Shown: positions 21,827 through 31,534, counted from the stretch's first letter. The stretch: 33,423 nucleotides of DNA from JAJVID01 sp035275805 (GCA_035275805.1 DATEMG010000157.1:1-33423); one strand, 5' to 3'. Program-made: numbers and translations. Notes: generated by a model not told the origin, from the letters alone.

Positions 21827-24154
21827 CTATTGGCAACCGCCTTTCACGGTGATGGCCGTGACGCCCTTCACCGCCGGAACGCCGCCTTGATCGATCGGCA
21901 CGCTCACTTCGAAATCTCGCCGGGTGGCGTTGCCTCTGCTGTCACGCAATCGCAGAGTGATTGAGTAAACACGCCCATCATTCGCCTCAGCGCGTTCCGC
22001 CCGCAGTCGAACCGACCGGCAGTCGGGGGTTATGACGATGTCGTTGGTCGTATTGCCGTCAAGGTGGCCTGGAGCGTCATCCGGTTCGTCGCTCGTCACC
22101 TTCTCGATCACTACGTCGCCGACGCCGAGCGGTGAGCAATTATCGATGACGCTCTCAACCATCTGCGCCACTGTCACTGTTCGGTAAGTGTGGTTAGGGG
22201 GCCAGAGTTCAATCGAAGGCCGGAGCCTGAGCGCCGGAGCGACATCCTCGGGCGTGACCGTCACATCCAGCGCGGCTTCAGCGAACAGACCTTCGCCGTC
22301 TGTGACGCGCAACGTGAAGCCGGCGTTAGACGCCCCGCACGCCGCCACTACATCGGCCCTGGCCTCGCCTGCGGCGTCCACTGTGATGTTTGAAACGGTC
22401 ACGCCATTGACCGTCGCGCTCGGCGAACTGTTTACAGTCACCACCAGCGTGTCGGCTGCCTGGTCGGGATCAGAGACCGCGGCGATGGTCGAGTTGGTCG
22501 CGGTAGCGCCCTCGGCGCGCGTCACACCCGCCGCGCTGATCGTCGGAGGAGAGTTCCCAGCGACATAGATGTAGGCGGCGCCTCTGCCGATGTCGCCGAT
22601 GGGGGCCCCGACGATGACCGTGTCCTCATATATCGCCGCCGAGATGCCGTAGAAGTCAGGATCTACATTATCCGAGGCGGTTAATATCTTGACCTCTCCC
22701 CAATTGTCGGCTCCGCCCTGATTCCGTTCGAAAACATAGGCCGAGCCTGCAGTGATATCGAAGAAGGGGTTGCCGAAAGCCCCCACAATGATCGTGTCCT
22801 CGTAAATCGCCACCGCGCCGCCGAAGCCGTCACCCTGCGCGCCGTCCGAGGCGATCAGTTTCTTGATCTCTCCCCAATTGTCAGCCCCGCCCTGGTTCCG
22901 CTCGAAGACATATGCCGCGCCCTGGCTGAGGTTGTTTCCTACGGCATGGCTGAAAGCCCCGACAATGACCGTGTCCTCGTAAATCGCCACCGCGCCAAAG
23001 GCGTCACCCTCCGCGCCATCCGAGGCGGTCAGTTTCTTGACCTCTCCCCAATTGTCAACCCCGCCCCGGTTCCGCTCGAAGATATATGCCGCACCCTGGC
23101 TGAGATTGCTACCGACGGTCTGGAATGGGGCCCCGACAATGAGCGTGTCCATGTAGATCCTCACTACGACGCCGAACTGAGGTTGAATCCCGCCGTCCGA
23201 GGCGATTATCTTTTTGACTTGACCCCAGTTGTTGGGCCCGCCCTGGTTCCGCTCGAAGATGTAGACTGAGCCCTGGGGGATGTTGGCGCCGATGTCGTCG
23301 CCGGGAGCCCCCACAATGGCCGTGTCCTCGTAGATCGCGACGCGGCCGAACTGGGCAAACTCCTGGCCGTCGAGGGCGATCAGTTTCTTGACCTCTCCCC
23401 AATTGTCGGCCCCGCCCTGGTTCCGTTCGAAAATGTACACTGAGCCTTGTAAGCGATTGCCTCCGATGGTGTCGAAGGAAGCCCCGACAAGGACTGTGTC
23501 CTCGTAGATCGCCACAGAAATTCCGAACCAATCATCCCTTGTGGCGTCCGAGGCTGTCAGTTTCTTGACCTGTCCCCACTGGTCAGTTCCATTAAGGTTC
23601 CGTTGGAATATATAGGCCGCGCCTTGCTCGAAGTTGTCTCCGATGCTCTCAAAAGGAGCCCCGACTATGGCCGTGTCCTCGTAGATCGCCACAGATTGGC
23701 CGAAGAAGGAACTTTCTGCGGGGTCCGAAGCGGTCAGCTTCTTGATCTCTCTAAAGGTCGGATCAATCGGCGCCGGATAGCTCGCGCCGGGAGCCTCCCC
23801 GCCGCGCAAGCTCAGACCATCGGGCGTGGAGCCCGCCCGCCATCGCTGCCCGGGGTTGTCAGCGTAAAAGGCTTCGCCGCGCGAGGGCGAAGAAGTATAG
23901 ACGCCATAGCGCGCGGCCTTCGCCGCTTCTCTGAGCGAGTTATACAACCCCTGTTGTTTGAGGTACTTGGTGGCCGCATCGCCCCGCAGACTGGGCATAG
24001 CCGCCACCGAAACGTGGACGATCCGGGCTTTGCCGGACGAGACGAAAATCAACGCCGCCGCGATCAACAAACCGAGCGGGCCGATCAAACGCATCTGCAA
24101 TGGCAGTTGATAGTACAAAGAGTTCAAATGGAAAAAATTGAGGATGGTTCGCAT
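21827..24154 (-). CDS. secreted seven-bladed FG-GAP propeller protein with Ig-like/HYR C-terminus
   Basis: Large exported protein (775 aa), probably surface-associated. The ATG at 24154 is chosen because TAGGAGGT lies 9 nt upstream; the frame open further upstream to 24337 is not needed. An N-terminal hydrophobic segment (about 23-39, IGPLGLLIAAALIFVSS) is a signal or anchor. From about residue 132 to 530 there are seven consecutive FG-GAP units with the pattern KKLTASD...FG.SVAIYEDT.IVGAP...GAAYIFERNQGG.NWGE, which would close a seven-bladed beta-propeller. An Ig-like segment (about 533-635) and a C-terminal domain with LWPPNHTYRTVTV and DNCSP follow. Such proteins bind ligands or partner surfaces; the ligand is unknown. 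Confidence 0.9.
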   Translation of the reverse strand: MRTILNFFHLNSLYYQLPLQMRLIGPLGLLIAAALIFVSSGKARIVHVSVAAMPSLRGDAATKYLKQQGLYNSLREAAKAARYGVYTSSPSRGEAFYADNPGQRWRAGSTPDGLSLRGGEAPGASYPAPIDPTFREIKKLTASDPAESSFFGQSVAIYEDTAIVGAPFESIGDNFEQGAAYIFQRNLNGTDQWGQVKKLTASDATRDDWFGISVAIYEDTVLVGASFDTIGGNRLQGSVYIFERNQGGADNWGEVKKLIALDGQEFAQFGRVAIYEDTAIVGAPGDDIGANIPQGSVYIFERNQGGPNNWGQVKKIIASDGGIQPQFGVVVRIYMDTLIVGAPFQTVGSNLSQGAAYIFERNRGGVDNWGEVKKLTASDGAEGDAFGAVAIYEDTVIVGAFSHAVGNNLSQGAAYVFERNQGGADNWGEIKKLIASDGAQGDGFGGAVAIYEDTIIVGAFGNPFFDITAGSAYVFERNQGGADNWGEVKILTASDNVDPDFYGISAAIYEDTVIVGAPIGDIGRGAAYIYVAGNSPPTISAAGVTRAEGATATNSTIAAVSDPDQAADTLVVTVNSSPSATVNGVTVSNITVDAAGEARADVVAACGASNAGFTLRVTDGEGLFAEAALDVTVTPEDVAPALRLRPSIELWPPNHTYRTVTVAQMVESVIDNCSPLGVGDVVIEKVTSDEPDDAPGHLDGNTTNDIVITPDCRSVRLRAERAEANDGRVYSITLRLRDSRGNATRRDFEVSVPIDQGGVPAVKGVTAITVKGGCQ

Positions 24155-24163
24155 AGTATGTCT

Positions 24164-24170
24164 ACCTCCT
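24164..24170 (-). promoter_or_regulatory. Shine-Dalgarno deciding the FG-GAP gene start
   Basis: AGGAGGT on the minus strand, 9 nt before the ATG at 24154. It is the only strong site near the N-terminus and excludes the longer reading. Confidence 0.75.
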
Positions 24171-24712
24171 AACAGATATGTGCGAACGCCGAAACTCGGT
24201 CGCGCGCGGAATGGCAAGGTTTGCCGAGAGTCTGTTTTAAAAGTACCTTGAAACTCTAAAAGTGCGCAAAATAATAACCACAGGTAGAACGCGGCGCAGG
24301 TAAGTAGTGAACTGCGCCGCACACCTCCAGCTATCATGCTTGCGGTCCTGTGGAGCTTCGGGCTGGACTAACCGGTTTTTTTAAACGCCATTAGTAGCCT
24401 TGAGGGCGCCCCCTGGCGATGCTCAAATTCCGTCTCCGATAATTGATGCTAAAATCGGAAAAGTATTTCATGGTCATGGAGATATGGCCTGATTCTGGAT
24501 GGAATGAAATAGACTGGGACTTCAAGTTAAACTAACTGGCTTTTAAAACTGGCATTAGTGGCGCATCCACCAGATCTTTGCAGCATTTGGTAACTTGGCG
24601 ATGCCCGATTGACGGCGAGGTTGATGGCTGCGGCGTCGGTCCCAGATAAAAGGGGACATATTTCTGCCGTCACTCATTTACCAAACTCCGTTCCCGTTCG
24701 GCTCCGGGGCGT
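24171..24712. other. non-coding gap with two diverged direct repeats
   Basis: About 540 bp upstream of the FG-GAP gene. No gene is convincing. Two related ~32-bp blocks stand at 24367-24398 and 24531-24562; otherwise it is AT-richer than the surroundings, and no clear promoter could be selected. Confidence 0.5.
24367..24562 (+). repeat. pair of diverged direct repeats (CATTAGT blocks)
   Basis: Block A (24367-24398) and block B (24531-24562) share ACTAAC-YGG-YTTTT, then AAAC, then GCATTAGT or CCATTAGT followed by RGC, with the same order and spacing. A CTGGCGATGC-like motif follows both. The core CGCCATTAGT of block A also appears at 2701-2710 in the nested palindrome region, hinting at a dispersed family. 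Confidence 0.55.
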
Positions 24713-25573
24713 TCACGGCGTCTGGGTTGTCTCTTTTGTTCTTCTCATTCGGCGTCTCAATCCGATCACGGCGAAGAAGGCGATAACCACGGCCCCGATG
24801 GCCAGAATCTCACCCAACCCATAGAACCAATTCGCCCACGGCGATCCGGGCTGCGCCCCTTTGATTTTGGCCGAGCGCGGGTCGTCTTCGGGCCAGACGA
24901 TCCGCACAGTCCCGCCTTTAACCAAACCCGGAGCGCTGGCGGATTCGACCACATCAACAGCAATGACGGGCTGATCTCTGCCTTCCGGCGTGAAGCTGAG
25001 CTGGACGATGTCGAAGGGCCAGGGCAGTTGTGAGCTACTGCGGCGGGACGAATACTCGGCGATGTGACTCACATCACTGATGACCGCCGTCGATTCCCGC
25101 CATGGGCCGCGAGGGCTGCGCGAGAAGCGGTCCCCGATGAGCGAAAACGTAGACCTGTCTTTCAGCCGCGCGAACTTGAAGACTTGCCCTAAATCCAGCA
25201 CGCGCGCCTCGACCGTCTGCCCAATTCGCAACGCGTCGAAGGTCGCGGCGTCGCAGCGAAGCCCGATCGGAGTGGGAATGATTTCGCCGGGCGACTGGTA
25301 TTCGACCTGAACCGAGAGATTGCGGCGCCACGAGCCGTTCCTGCCAAGACTGATCGTGTCGCTCTTATCCACGACTTTGACCGGCGTGATAATTCCAGCG
25401 GTGTCCAGGTAAAGCGATCCGCCCGCAAGCGCAGCTACAGTCAACGCGGCCAGCAGCCAGAGCGGGATCAACTTCCTCCCCGCAATCCAATTCACCAGAC
25501 GCGACAACCAGTAGAGCGCGGGCAAGATGAAGAGGAGGCCCAGGAACAGAAAAATTCCACCCTCGACAGTCAT
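24713..25573 (-). CDS. membrane protein of unknown function with two beta-rich extracytoplasmic repeats
   Basis: A 286-residue protein with two N-terminal membrane helices (about 5-27 and 38-58) and one near the C-terminus (about 253-275), ending in a basic tail. The region between (about 62-250) is beta-rich and looks duplicated: VDKSDTIS...VQVEYQSPGEIIPTPI and ISDVSHIAEYS...VQLSFTPEGRDQPVIAV each lead to a VEARVLDLG or VRIVWPEDD strand. This resembles DUF3592-type SH3-like modules, though I cannot assign it firmly. GGAG precedes the ATG at 25573. No functional partner is evident. Confidence 0.8.
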   Translation of the reverse strand: MTVEGGIFLFLGLLFILPALYWLSRLVNWIAGRKLIPLWLLAALTVAALAGGSLYLDTAGIITPVKVVDKSDTISLGRNGSWRRNLSVQVEYQSPGEIIPTPIGLRCDAATFDALRIGQTVEARVLDLGQVFKFARLKDRSTFSLIGDRFSRSPRGPWRESTAVISDVSHIAEYSSRRSSSQLPWPFDIVQLSFTPEGRDQPVIAVDVVESASAPGLVKGGTVRIVWPEDDPRSAKIKGAQPGSPWANWFYGLGEILAIGAVVIAFFAVIGLRRRMRRTKETTQTP

Positions 25574-25726
25574 CGCGTCTCTCCTTCAGTAATCATAACC
25601 GCCATCCAAATTGCTTTTTACGTTTGTCATTTGCCAGGAGTCCGGCAATGTGACCGAGCTGACACGCGGCGCATTGTAAAGGCGCTGTCTGGTCATCGCA
25701 ACGGCGGCGCGACGGCTTAAGGTTGT

Positions 25727-25780
25727 GGCAATGGCGCGCCCCGTTAACAGAATGGGTAATGGCGCGGGCAATGGCGCGCG
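25727..25780. repeat. AATGGCGCG short repeats at 3' end of TPR gene
   Basis: The word AATGGCGCG occurs three times, twice inside GGCAATGGCGCG, with CCGTTAAC and GTCAACGG as a small inverted pair around the set. It abuts the stop codon of the TPR gene (25781-25783). Confidence 0.55.
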
Positions 25781-26638
25781 TCAACGGATAAGCCTGTTCC
25801 GTATTTTCTCCCGCGCCTCGCTGATGGCGAGGCGCGGATCGAGCGCGACGGCCCGGTCGTAATCGGCCCTGGCCTGCGCCAGATCGCCGCGCTCGCGCCA
25901 GACGAGGGAGCGATTGAAGTAACCGATCGCCGACGCAGGATTCAATTCGATGGCGCGATTATAATCGGCCAGCGCGCCTTCGAGGTCTCCTTTGGCCAGC
26001 CGCGCCGCGCCACGGTCGCCCCAGGCTGCGACGAAGTCGGGCTTGAGCTTGATGGCCCGCGTGCGGTCGGCGATAGCGCCGTCGAAATCTCTCATGCGGT
26101 AACGCGCAGTACCGCGATTGTAGTAGGATTCAGCGCCCTTGTGATCGAGCCTGATGGAACTGTCGAAATCGCTTACCGCGCCTGCCAGATCACCATTGTC
26201 CATTCTCGCCAGTCCGCGATTGTTCCAGGCCAGGGCCAGCCGGGGGTTGAGTTCGATGGCGCGTGAGCCGTCGCTGATCGCGCCGGTCAGGTCGCCAGCG
26301 ACGTAGCGAATCCCGCCGCGATTGGCCCAGGCTTCGGCGAGACGATGATCTAGTTGAATCGCGCGGTCGTAGTCTGCGAGCGCGCCTTCGAGATCGCGTT
26401 TCTGACTCCGAGCCGAGCCGCGGTTGAAAAACGCCACGGCCAAAGTCGGGTCGGAAGCGATGGCGAGATCGAAATCGGCGATCGCACGATCCAACTCCCC
26501 TTTTGAGACCCACGCGGCGCCGCGTTCGAGATAAGAGGCCGCCGTCGCAGCGCGCGAGTTTTGAGCCCGCGTCGTCGCCAGACAGCAAAAGGTTGACTGA
26601 AGGATGATTAAAGTAGTCAGTACGCTTACGCGCTTCAT
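25781..26638 (-). CDS. secreted tetratricopeptide-repeat protein
   Basis: Exported TPR protein (285 aa). The ATG at 26638 follows GGAGG (26646-26650 on the minus strand, 7-nt spacing) and gives a signal peptide MKRVSVLTTLIILQSTFCCL; a longer frame up to 26734 lacks such support. The mature part is almost entirely 34-residue TPR units, about seven, with the consensus A.AYNRG.AR...GDL.GALADYDRAI.L.P. The Cys residues at 18-19 do not form a clear lipobox. TPR arrays bind partner proteins; no partner is coded next to it, though it stands beside the ECF sigma/kinase pair in divergent orientation. Confidence 0.92.
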   Translation of the reverse strand: MKRVSVLTTLIILQSTFCCLATTRAQNSRAATAASYLERGAAWVSKGELDRAIADFDLAIASDPTLAVAFFNRGSARSQKRDLEGALADYDRAIQLDHRLAEAWANRGGIRYVAGDLTGAISDGSRAIELNPRLALAWNNRGLARMDNGDLAGAVSDFDSSIRLDHKGAESYYNRGTARYRMRDFDGAIADRTRAIKLKPDFVAAWGDRGAARLAKGDLEGALADYNRAIELNPASAIGYFNRSLVWRERGDLAQARADYDRAVALDPRLAISEAREKIRNRLIR

Positions 26639-26650
26639 TAGTCTCCCTCC

Positions 26651-27020
26651 CCCGAAATAAAATGAAGCCGCTGACGAACCAGCGACGGCAAACGCCAGCA
26701 GCTTCATCGGCGCAATCACCTCATCGCGCCTCACTCCCTCATGCGGAAATTGGGGAGAAAAACTGCAACCGCTTCGTAATTATTTTCAGCGACGCGCGTA
26801 ATTATTTTCGGCGGCGCCGACTTTACGGCTGCGCGCGTCAGCGGGCGCCCGCTCAATGCTGACGCGCGGCGCCAAACCAGCTTGCAAGTGGCAGGAAAAT
26901 ATCCACAGAACTTGATCCATCAGATTTTCCTCTCCTGCATTTTTCTGTTTTCACGCGGCGGCTCACAAAAAAAGCGGCGCCGAGGCTGAGCGAATAACCG
27001 GAGATTGTGCAAAATACCCT
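26651..27020. other. divergent gap before ECF sigma gene, with small repeats
   Basis: Region between divergent TPR and sigma genes; it must hold both promoters. It contains a direct repeat CGTAATTATTTTC (about 26775 and 26799), a stem GCGCGTCAGC/GCTGACGCGC around 26833-26869 and a diverged CATTTTTCTGT element at its right side. No clear -35/-10 pair was found. Confidence 0.5.
26891..26950. repeat. degenerate ATTTTTCTGT hairpin, relative of 9093-9156
   Basis: The right side (26924-26950) matches the left arm of the hairpin at 9093-9119 at 23 of 27 positions. Its own left arm is GCAGGAAAAT (26891-26900), pairing with parts of ATTTTCCTCTCCTGC. It looks like a decayed copy of the same element. 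Confidence 0.6.
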
Positions 27021-27602
27021 ATGTCGGAGCATAACCTACACGAAGTCTCCCAATTGTTGCTGGCCTGGAGCGAGGGCGACAAGGCGGCGCTGGACCGCCT
27101 TGTGCCGCTGGTCTATGCCGAGCTTCGCCGGTTGGCGAAAAGCTATATGCGCCGCGAACGCGCTGGCCAGACTATGCAAACCACCGCGCTCATTCACGAA
27201 GCCTACCTCCGGTTGATTGACGCCGATCATGTGCGATTGGAAAACCGCGCACATTTCTTCGCGGCGGCGGCGCGGGTGATGCGACAGGTGTTGGTAGACC
27301 TCGCGCGCGAACGCGGCAGCCGCAAGCGGGGAGGCGATGCGCGCCTGGTCCCGCTCGATGAAGGGATGGAGGTCGGCAAACAACACGACGAGGGGCTGCT
27401 CGCGCTCGACGAGGCGCTCGGCGCGCTCGCGCAAATCGATCCGCGCAAAAGCCGGGTGGTCGAGTTGCGCTTCTTCGGCGGGCTGAGTGTGGATGAGACG
27501 GCCGAGGCGCTCGGCGTCTCGGCCGAGACCGTTCATCGCGACTGGCGATTGGCCAGGTCGTGGTTGTTGCGCAGACTGCGCGGAGGAAAGTCCGATGTCT
27601 GA
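27021..27602 (+). CDS. ECF-type RNA polymerase sigma factor (TIGR02999-like)
   Basis: Alternative sigma factor of 193 aa from the ECF group common in Acidobacteriota and Planctomycetota. The sigma-2 region spans about residues 10-100 (DRLVPLVYAELRRLAKSYMR, TTALIHEAYLRLID, RVMRQVLVDLARERGSRKRG) and the sigma-4 helix-turn-helix about 130-185 (RVVELRFFGGLSVDETAEAL, VSAETVHRDWRLARSWLLRRL). There is no anti-sigma gene; instead its 3' end overlaps the kinase gene by 8 nt (ATGTCTGA), giving translational coupling and suggesting the kinase controls this sigma factor or the two share a signal. That link is inference from the conserved arrangement. Confidence 0.95.
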   Translation: MSEHNLHEVSQLLLAWSEGDKAALDRLVPLVYAELRRLAKSYMRRERAGQTMQTTALIHEAYLRLIDADHVRLENRAHFFAAAARVMRQVLVDLARERGSRKRGGDARLVPLDEGMEVGKQHDEGLLALDEALGALAQIDPRKSRVVELRFFGGLSVDETAEALGVSAETVHRDWRLARSWLLRRLRGGKSDV

Positions 27603-30576
27603 ACGTTGGAAACAGGTTGAGAGTCTTTACCACGCGGCGTTGGAACGCGAGACGGCGACGCGCGCGGAGTTTCTGGCCGAAGCCTGCGCCGGCGATGAAG
27701 AGCTACGCCGGGAGGTCGCGTCCCTGATCGCCTACGACGGCCAGCCCACCAGTTTCATCGAATCGCCCGCGCTCGAAGTCGCAGCCCGTGAATGGGCCGA
27801 TGAGCCGTCTTCTCTTCTATCCCAACCTCCGGCAATGGCGCCGTCACAGATAGGCGCTTATCGAATCCTCTCGCCGCTCGGTCGCGGCGGAATGGGCGAA
27901 GTCTGGCTCGCGCGCGACACGCGATTGGGCCGCAAGGTCGCCGTCAAACTGCTGCCCGCAGAGTTCACCAGTCAGCCCGAACGCGTGCGGCGCTTCGAAC
28001 AGGAAGCGCGCGCGGCCTCGGCGCTCAACCATCCAAACATCGTCACAATCTATGAAATCGGCGAAGTCGAGGGACGGCGCTTTATCGTCACTGAATACGT
28101 CGAGGGGGAGACATTGCGCCAACGCTTGCAGCGGCGGATCGCTCTGACCGAGGCGCTGGAAATCGCCTCTCAGATGGCCGCCGCCCTGCAGGCCGCGCAT
28201 GAGGCCGGAATCACTCATCGCGACATCAAGCCGGAGAACGTCATGGCGCGCAAAGACGGGCTGGTCAAAGTGCTCGACTTCGGGCTGGCGAAACTGATCG
28301 TCGGAAATGGGGAATGGGCGGATAGGGAGTGGAGGAATGGGGAAAAACCCAACTCCCAATTCCCCACTCCCCACTCCCCGCTCCCTTCACTCACCTCGCC
28401 TGGGATGGTGATGGGGACGGCGAGTTATATGTCGCCGGAGCAGGCGCGCGGTGTGAAGGTGGACCATCGGACGGACTTCTTTTCGTTGGGCGTAACGCTG
28501 TATGAAATGCTGGCCGGGCGCAGGCCGTTCGAGGGGGCGACGGCGAGTGATGTGATGGCGGCGGTTCTGACCAAAGAGCCGGTCCCGCTGGCGGATGTCG
28601 CCCCTGAGGTCCCCGGCGCCGTGTGGCGGATCGTGCGGCGATGTTTGGAGAAGGAACCGGAGCGACGGTTTCAATCGGCGGGCGACCTCGCCTTTGCGCT
28701 GGACGAGTTGAAAACTTCGTCAGGTTCCAGTCCAAGCGTGAAGGTCTCCCCAGAAGCGCGGATCGCGGCGCCGTTGTTAAGCAGTCTCGGCAAAAAATGG
28801 AGACGTTGGGCCCTGGCTACGGCGACAGTCCTGACGCTCGCGGCCTTCGTCGTGGTCGTGTTTCAACTGTGGAGCCGACCGGAAGAGAAGTTGGCCGTTA
28901 GTTTTACTTTCGGCTTACCGGATAATTGGGAGTTCCGGTGGCATGATTCACCGGCCGTCTCGCCGGACGGGAAGTATATAGTCTACAGCGCATCCACGGT
29001 TTCGGCCCGAAGTGAAAACGAAGCGCCACTCTGGCTGCGTAGTCTGGACTCAGCCAAGGCGAAACCCTTGCCTGACACCGAGGGGGGATTTTCGCCGTTT
29101 TGGTCGCCAGACAGCCGCTTTGTCGCATTCTTTGCCAGGGGGCGACTACGAAAATTTGACATGTCGAGCGGCTCCGCCGTGACAATCTGCGAGGCTGGCG
29201 GCTCGCTCCCTGGCAGTTGGAACCTGGAAGGCGTGATTCTCTTCTCGCCAGACTCCAGACTGAGCCGCGTCGCGGCCGCTGGCGGACGGGCTGTCGCGCT
29301 AAAACCCTTCGCCGACGGCGAGACGGGCCAATTCAATCCCCGCTTTCTGCCCGATGGGAAACATTTCCTCTATTCCTCACAAAATAAGGACCGGCAAAAC
29401 GACGGGATTTACGTCGCGTCCCTCGATGAAGGCGCGCAGCGGAAGCTGATCTTAAGGGGCGCGGCTTCCGCGGTCTATGTTCCGACGGATCATCTGCTGT
29501 TCACCAAAGAAAACCTTCTGATGGCGCAGCGTTTTGATCTCAAGCGACTCGAAGTCAGTGGGGAGCCGGTCTCGGTCGCCGAGCAGGTGACTAGTTATAC
29601 CGGCGATAAATCCACTCCATTCGCCGCGTTTTCCGCCTCCGAAAACGGGGTGCTGGCGTGGAAGGTCAAAGCCACCGATCCCGACAAGACGCAGTTGACA
29701 TGGTTTGACCGATCAGGCAACCGGCTCGGAACGATGGGCGAATCGGCTATGTACTCCGGGCCTTCTTTTTCGCCTGGCGAAGACCGCATGGTAGTGTCGA
29801 TGGCTAATCCTGAAACCAGGATGCGCGACTTGTGGATTATGCAAATGCCGCTCGGCGCCGGCTCCCGGCTGACATTCGATCCCGGCGATGATTTAAATCC
29901 GCGCTGGACGCCTGACGGGAAATGGATCATCTTCACCTCAACGCAAAATGGGCCGCGAAATATTTATCGCAAGCCGGCGGACGGCAGGGGCGCCGTGGAA
30001 CGGTTGCTCGCGTCAGATGAGACTCTGAACCTCGAAGACATTTCCCCGGACGGACGGTTTATCCTCTTCAATCACTATCCCGGTCAGTCGGAACCGCGCC
30101 TCTCTCTGTTGTCGCTCAACGGAGAACGGAGGCGGACGCCGTTCCCACCGGCTAAACTCAGGGAGGACTCGGGCCGGTTCTCCCCGAACGGACGCTGGGT
30201 TGCTTATCGTTCCTACGAAACCGGCGAGTCGAGAATCTTCGTCCGAGGTCTCCCGTTGTCCGGCGGCGACGCGGGCGGCAAATGGCAAATCTCAGATCGC
30301 GGAGGAAACCAACCGCAATGGCGGGGGGACGGGAAAGAGTTGTTCTACCTGGACGGCGCCACATTGACGGCGGTAGAGGTGAACACCGAAGGAGCTTCAT
30401 TTTCCGCCGGAACGCCCAAGCCGCTCTTCGGCGTGAATATCGAGGCCGAGCAACGTCGAAACAGGTACATCGCCACCAAGGACGGCCAGCGTTTTCTGGT
30501 GGTCTTGCGCGCGCCGAACGCCATCGAGACCACGATAGCCGTGCAAGTCAACTGGCCGACGGCGTTGAAGCGATGA
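27595..30576 (+). CDS. transmembrane Ser/Thr protein kinase with C-terminal PD40/TolB-like propeller
   Basis: PknB-type receptor-like kinase of 993 aa. The start is the ATG at 27595 with GGAGGAAAG just upstream, overlapping the sigma gene by 8 nt. After an ~85-residue N-terminal helical region the kinase domain shows GRGGMGEV (from Gly96), Lys118 in VAVKLL, HRDIKPEN (Asp210), Asp228 in DFG and SPE at 280-282. A single helix at about 404-424 (ALATATVLTLAAFVVVVFQL) leads to a predicted extracytoplasmic propeller of about eight SPDGRxxxF-type units (residues ~430-990). Between DFG and SPE there are about 50 residues, longer than usual, because a GGGGAGT hairpin is read in frame at about residues 236-265; all catalytic residues are intact. 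Confidence 0.95.
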   Translation: MSERWKQVESLYHAALERETATRAEFLAEACAGDEELRREVASLIAYDGQPTSFIESPALEVAAREWADEPSSLLSQPPAMAPSQIGAYRILSPLGRGGMGEVWLARDTRLGRKVAVKLLPAEFTSQPERVRRFEQEARAASALNHPNIVTIYEIGEVEGRRFIVTEYVEGETLRQRLQRRIALTEALEIASQMAAALQAAHEAGITHRDIKPENVMARKDGLVKVLDFGLAKLIVGNGEWADREWRNGEKPNSQFPTPHSPLPSLTSPGMVMGTASYMSPEQARGVKVDHRTDFFSLGVTLYEMLAGRRPFEGATASDVMAAVLTKEPVPLADVAPEVPGAVWRIVRRCLEKEPERRFQSAGDLAFALDELKTSSGSSPSVKVSPEARIAAPLLSSLGKKWRRWALATATVLTLAAFVVVVFQLWSRPEEKLAVSFTFGLPDNWEFRWHDSPAVSPDGKYIVYSASTVSARSENEAPLWLRSLDSAKAKPLPDTEGGFSPFWSPDSRFVAFFARGRLRKFDMSSGSAVTICEAGGSLPGSWNLEGVILFSPDSRLSRVAAAGGRAVALKPFADGETGQFNPRFLPDGKHFLYSSQNKDRQNDGIYVASLDEGAQRKLILRGAASAVYVPTDHLLFTKENLLMAQRFDLKRLEVSGEPVSVAEQVTSYTGDKSTPFAAFSASENGVLAWKVKATDPDKTQLTWFDRSGNRLGTMGESAMYSGPSFSPGEDRMVVSMANPETRMRDLWIMQMPLGAGSRLTFDPGDDLNPRWTPDGKWIIFTSTQNGPRNIYRKPADGRGAVERLLASDETLNLEDISPDGRFILFNHYPGQSEPRLSLLSLNGERRRTPFPPAKLREDSGRFSPNGRWVAYRSYETGESRIFVRGLPLSGGDAGGKWQISDRGGNQPQWRGDGKELFYLDGATLTAVEVNTEGASFSAGTPKPLFGVNIEAEQRRNRYIATKDGQRFLVVLRAPNAIETTIAVQVNWPTALKR
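28301..28387. repeat. GGGGAGT-word hairpin element, copy 4, inside kinase gene
   Basis: The left arm GGAAATGGGGAATGGGCGG...GGAATGGGG pairs with AACTCCCAATTCCCCACTCC and CCACTCCCCG on the right. The length is about 29 codons and the frame is kept. It encodes GNGEWADREWRNGEKPNSQF followed by PTPHSPLPS, the same proline-rich phrase produced when the intergenic copies are translated. Confidence 0.93.
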
Positions 30577-30601
30577 GCGGTGATCATTCATAATTCGCGC
30601 C

Positions 30602-31534
<933 letters not shown>

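Noticed and set aside
22560..23760. Regular ~180-bp DNA repeats, considered as CRISPR or minisatellite
   Set aside because: They are the coding units of seven FG-GAP propeller blades, keep frame and differ by substitutions as expected for protein repeats.
24155..24337. 61-residue N-terminal extension of the FG-GAP protein
   Set aside because: The strong AGGAGGT lies inside this extension and points to the ATG at 24154, which also gives a sensible signal segment.
27487..27594. Upstream in-frame extension of the kinase into the sigma gene
   Set aside because: The ATG at 27595 has a good ribosome site and a typical MSERWKQVESLY start; the extension would overlap the sigma-4 coding region by over 100 bp.
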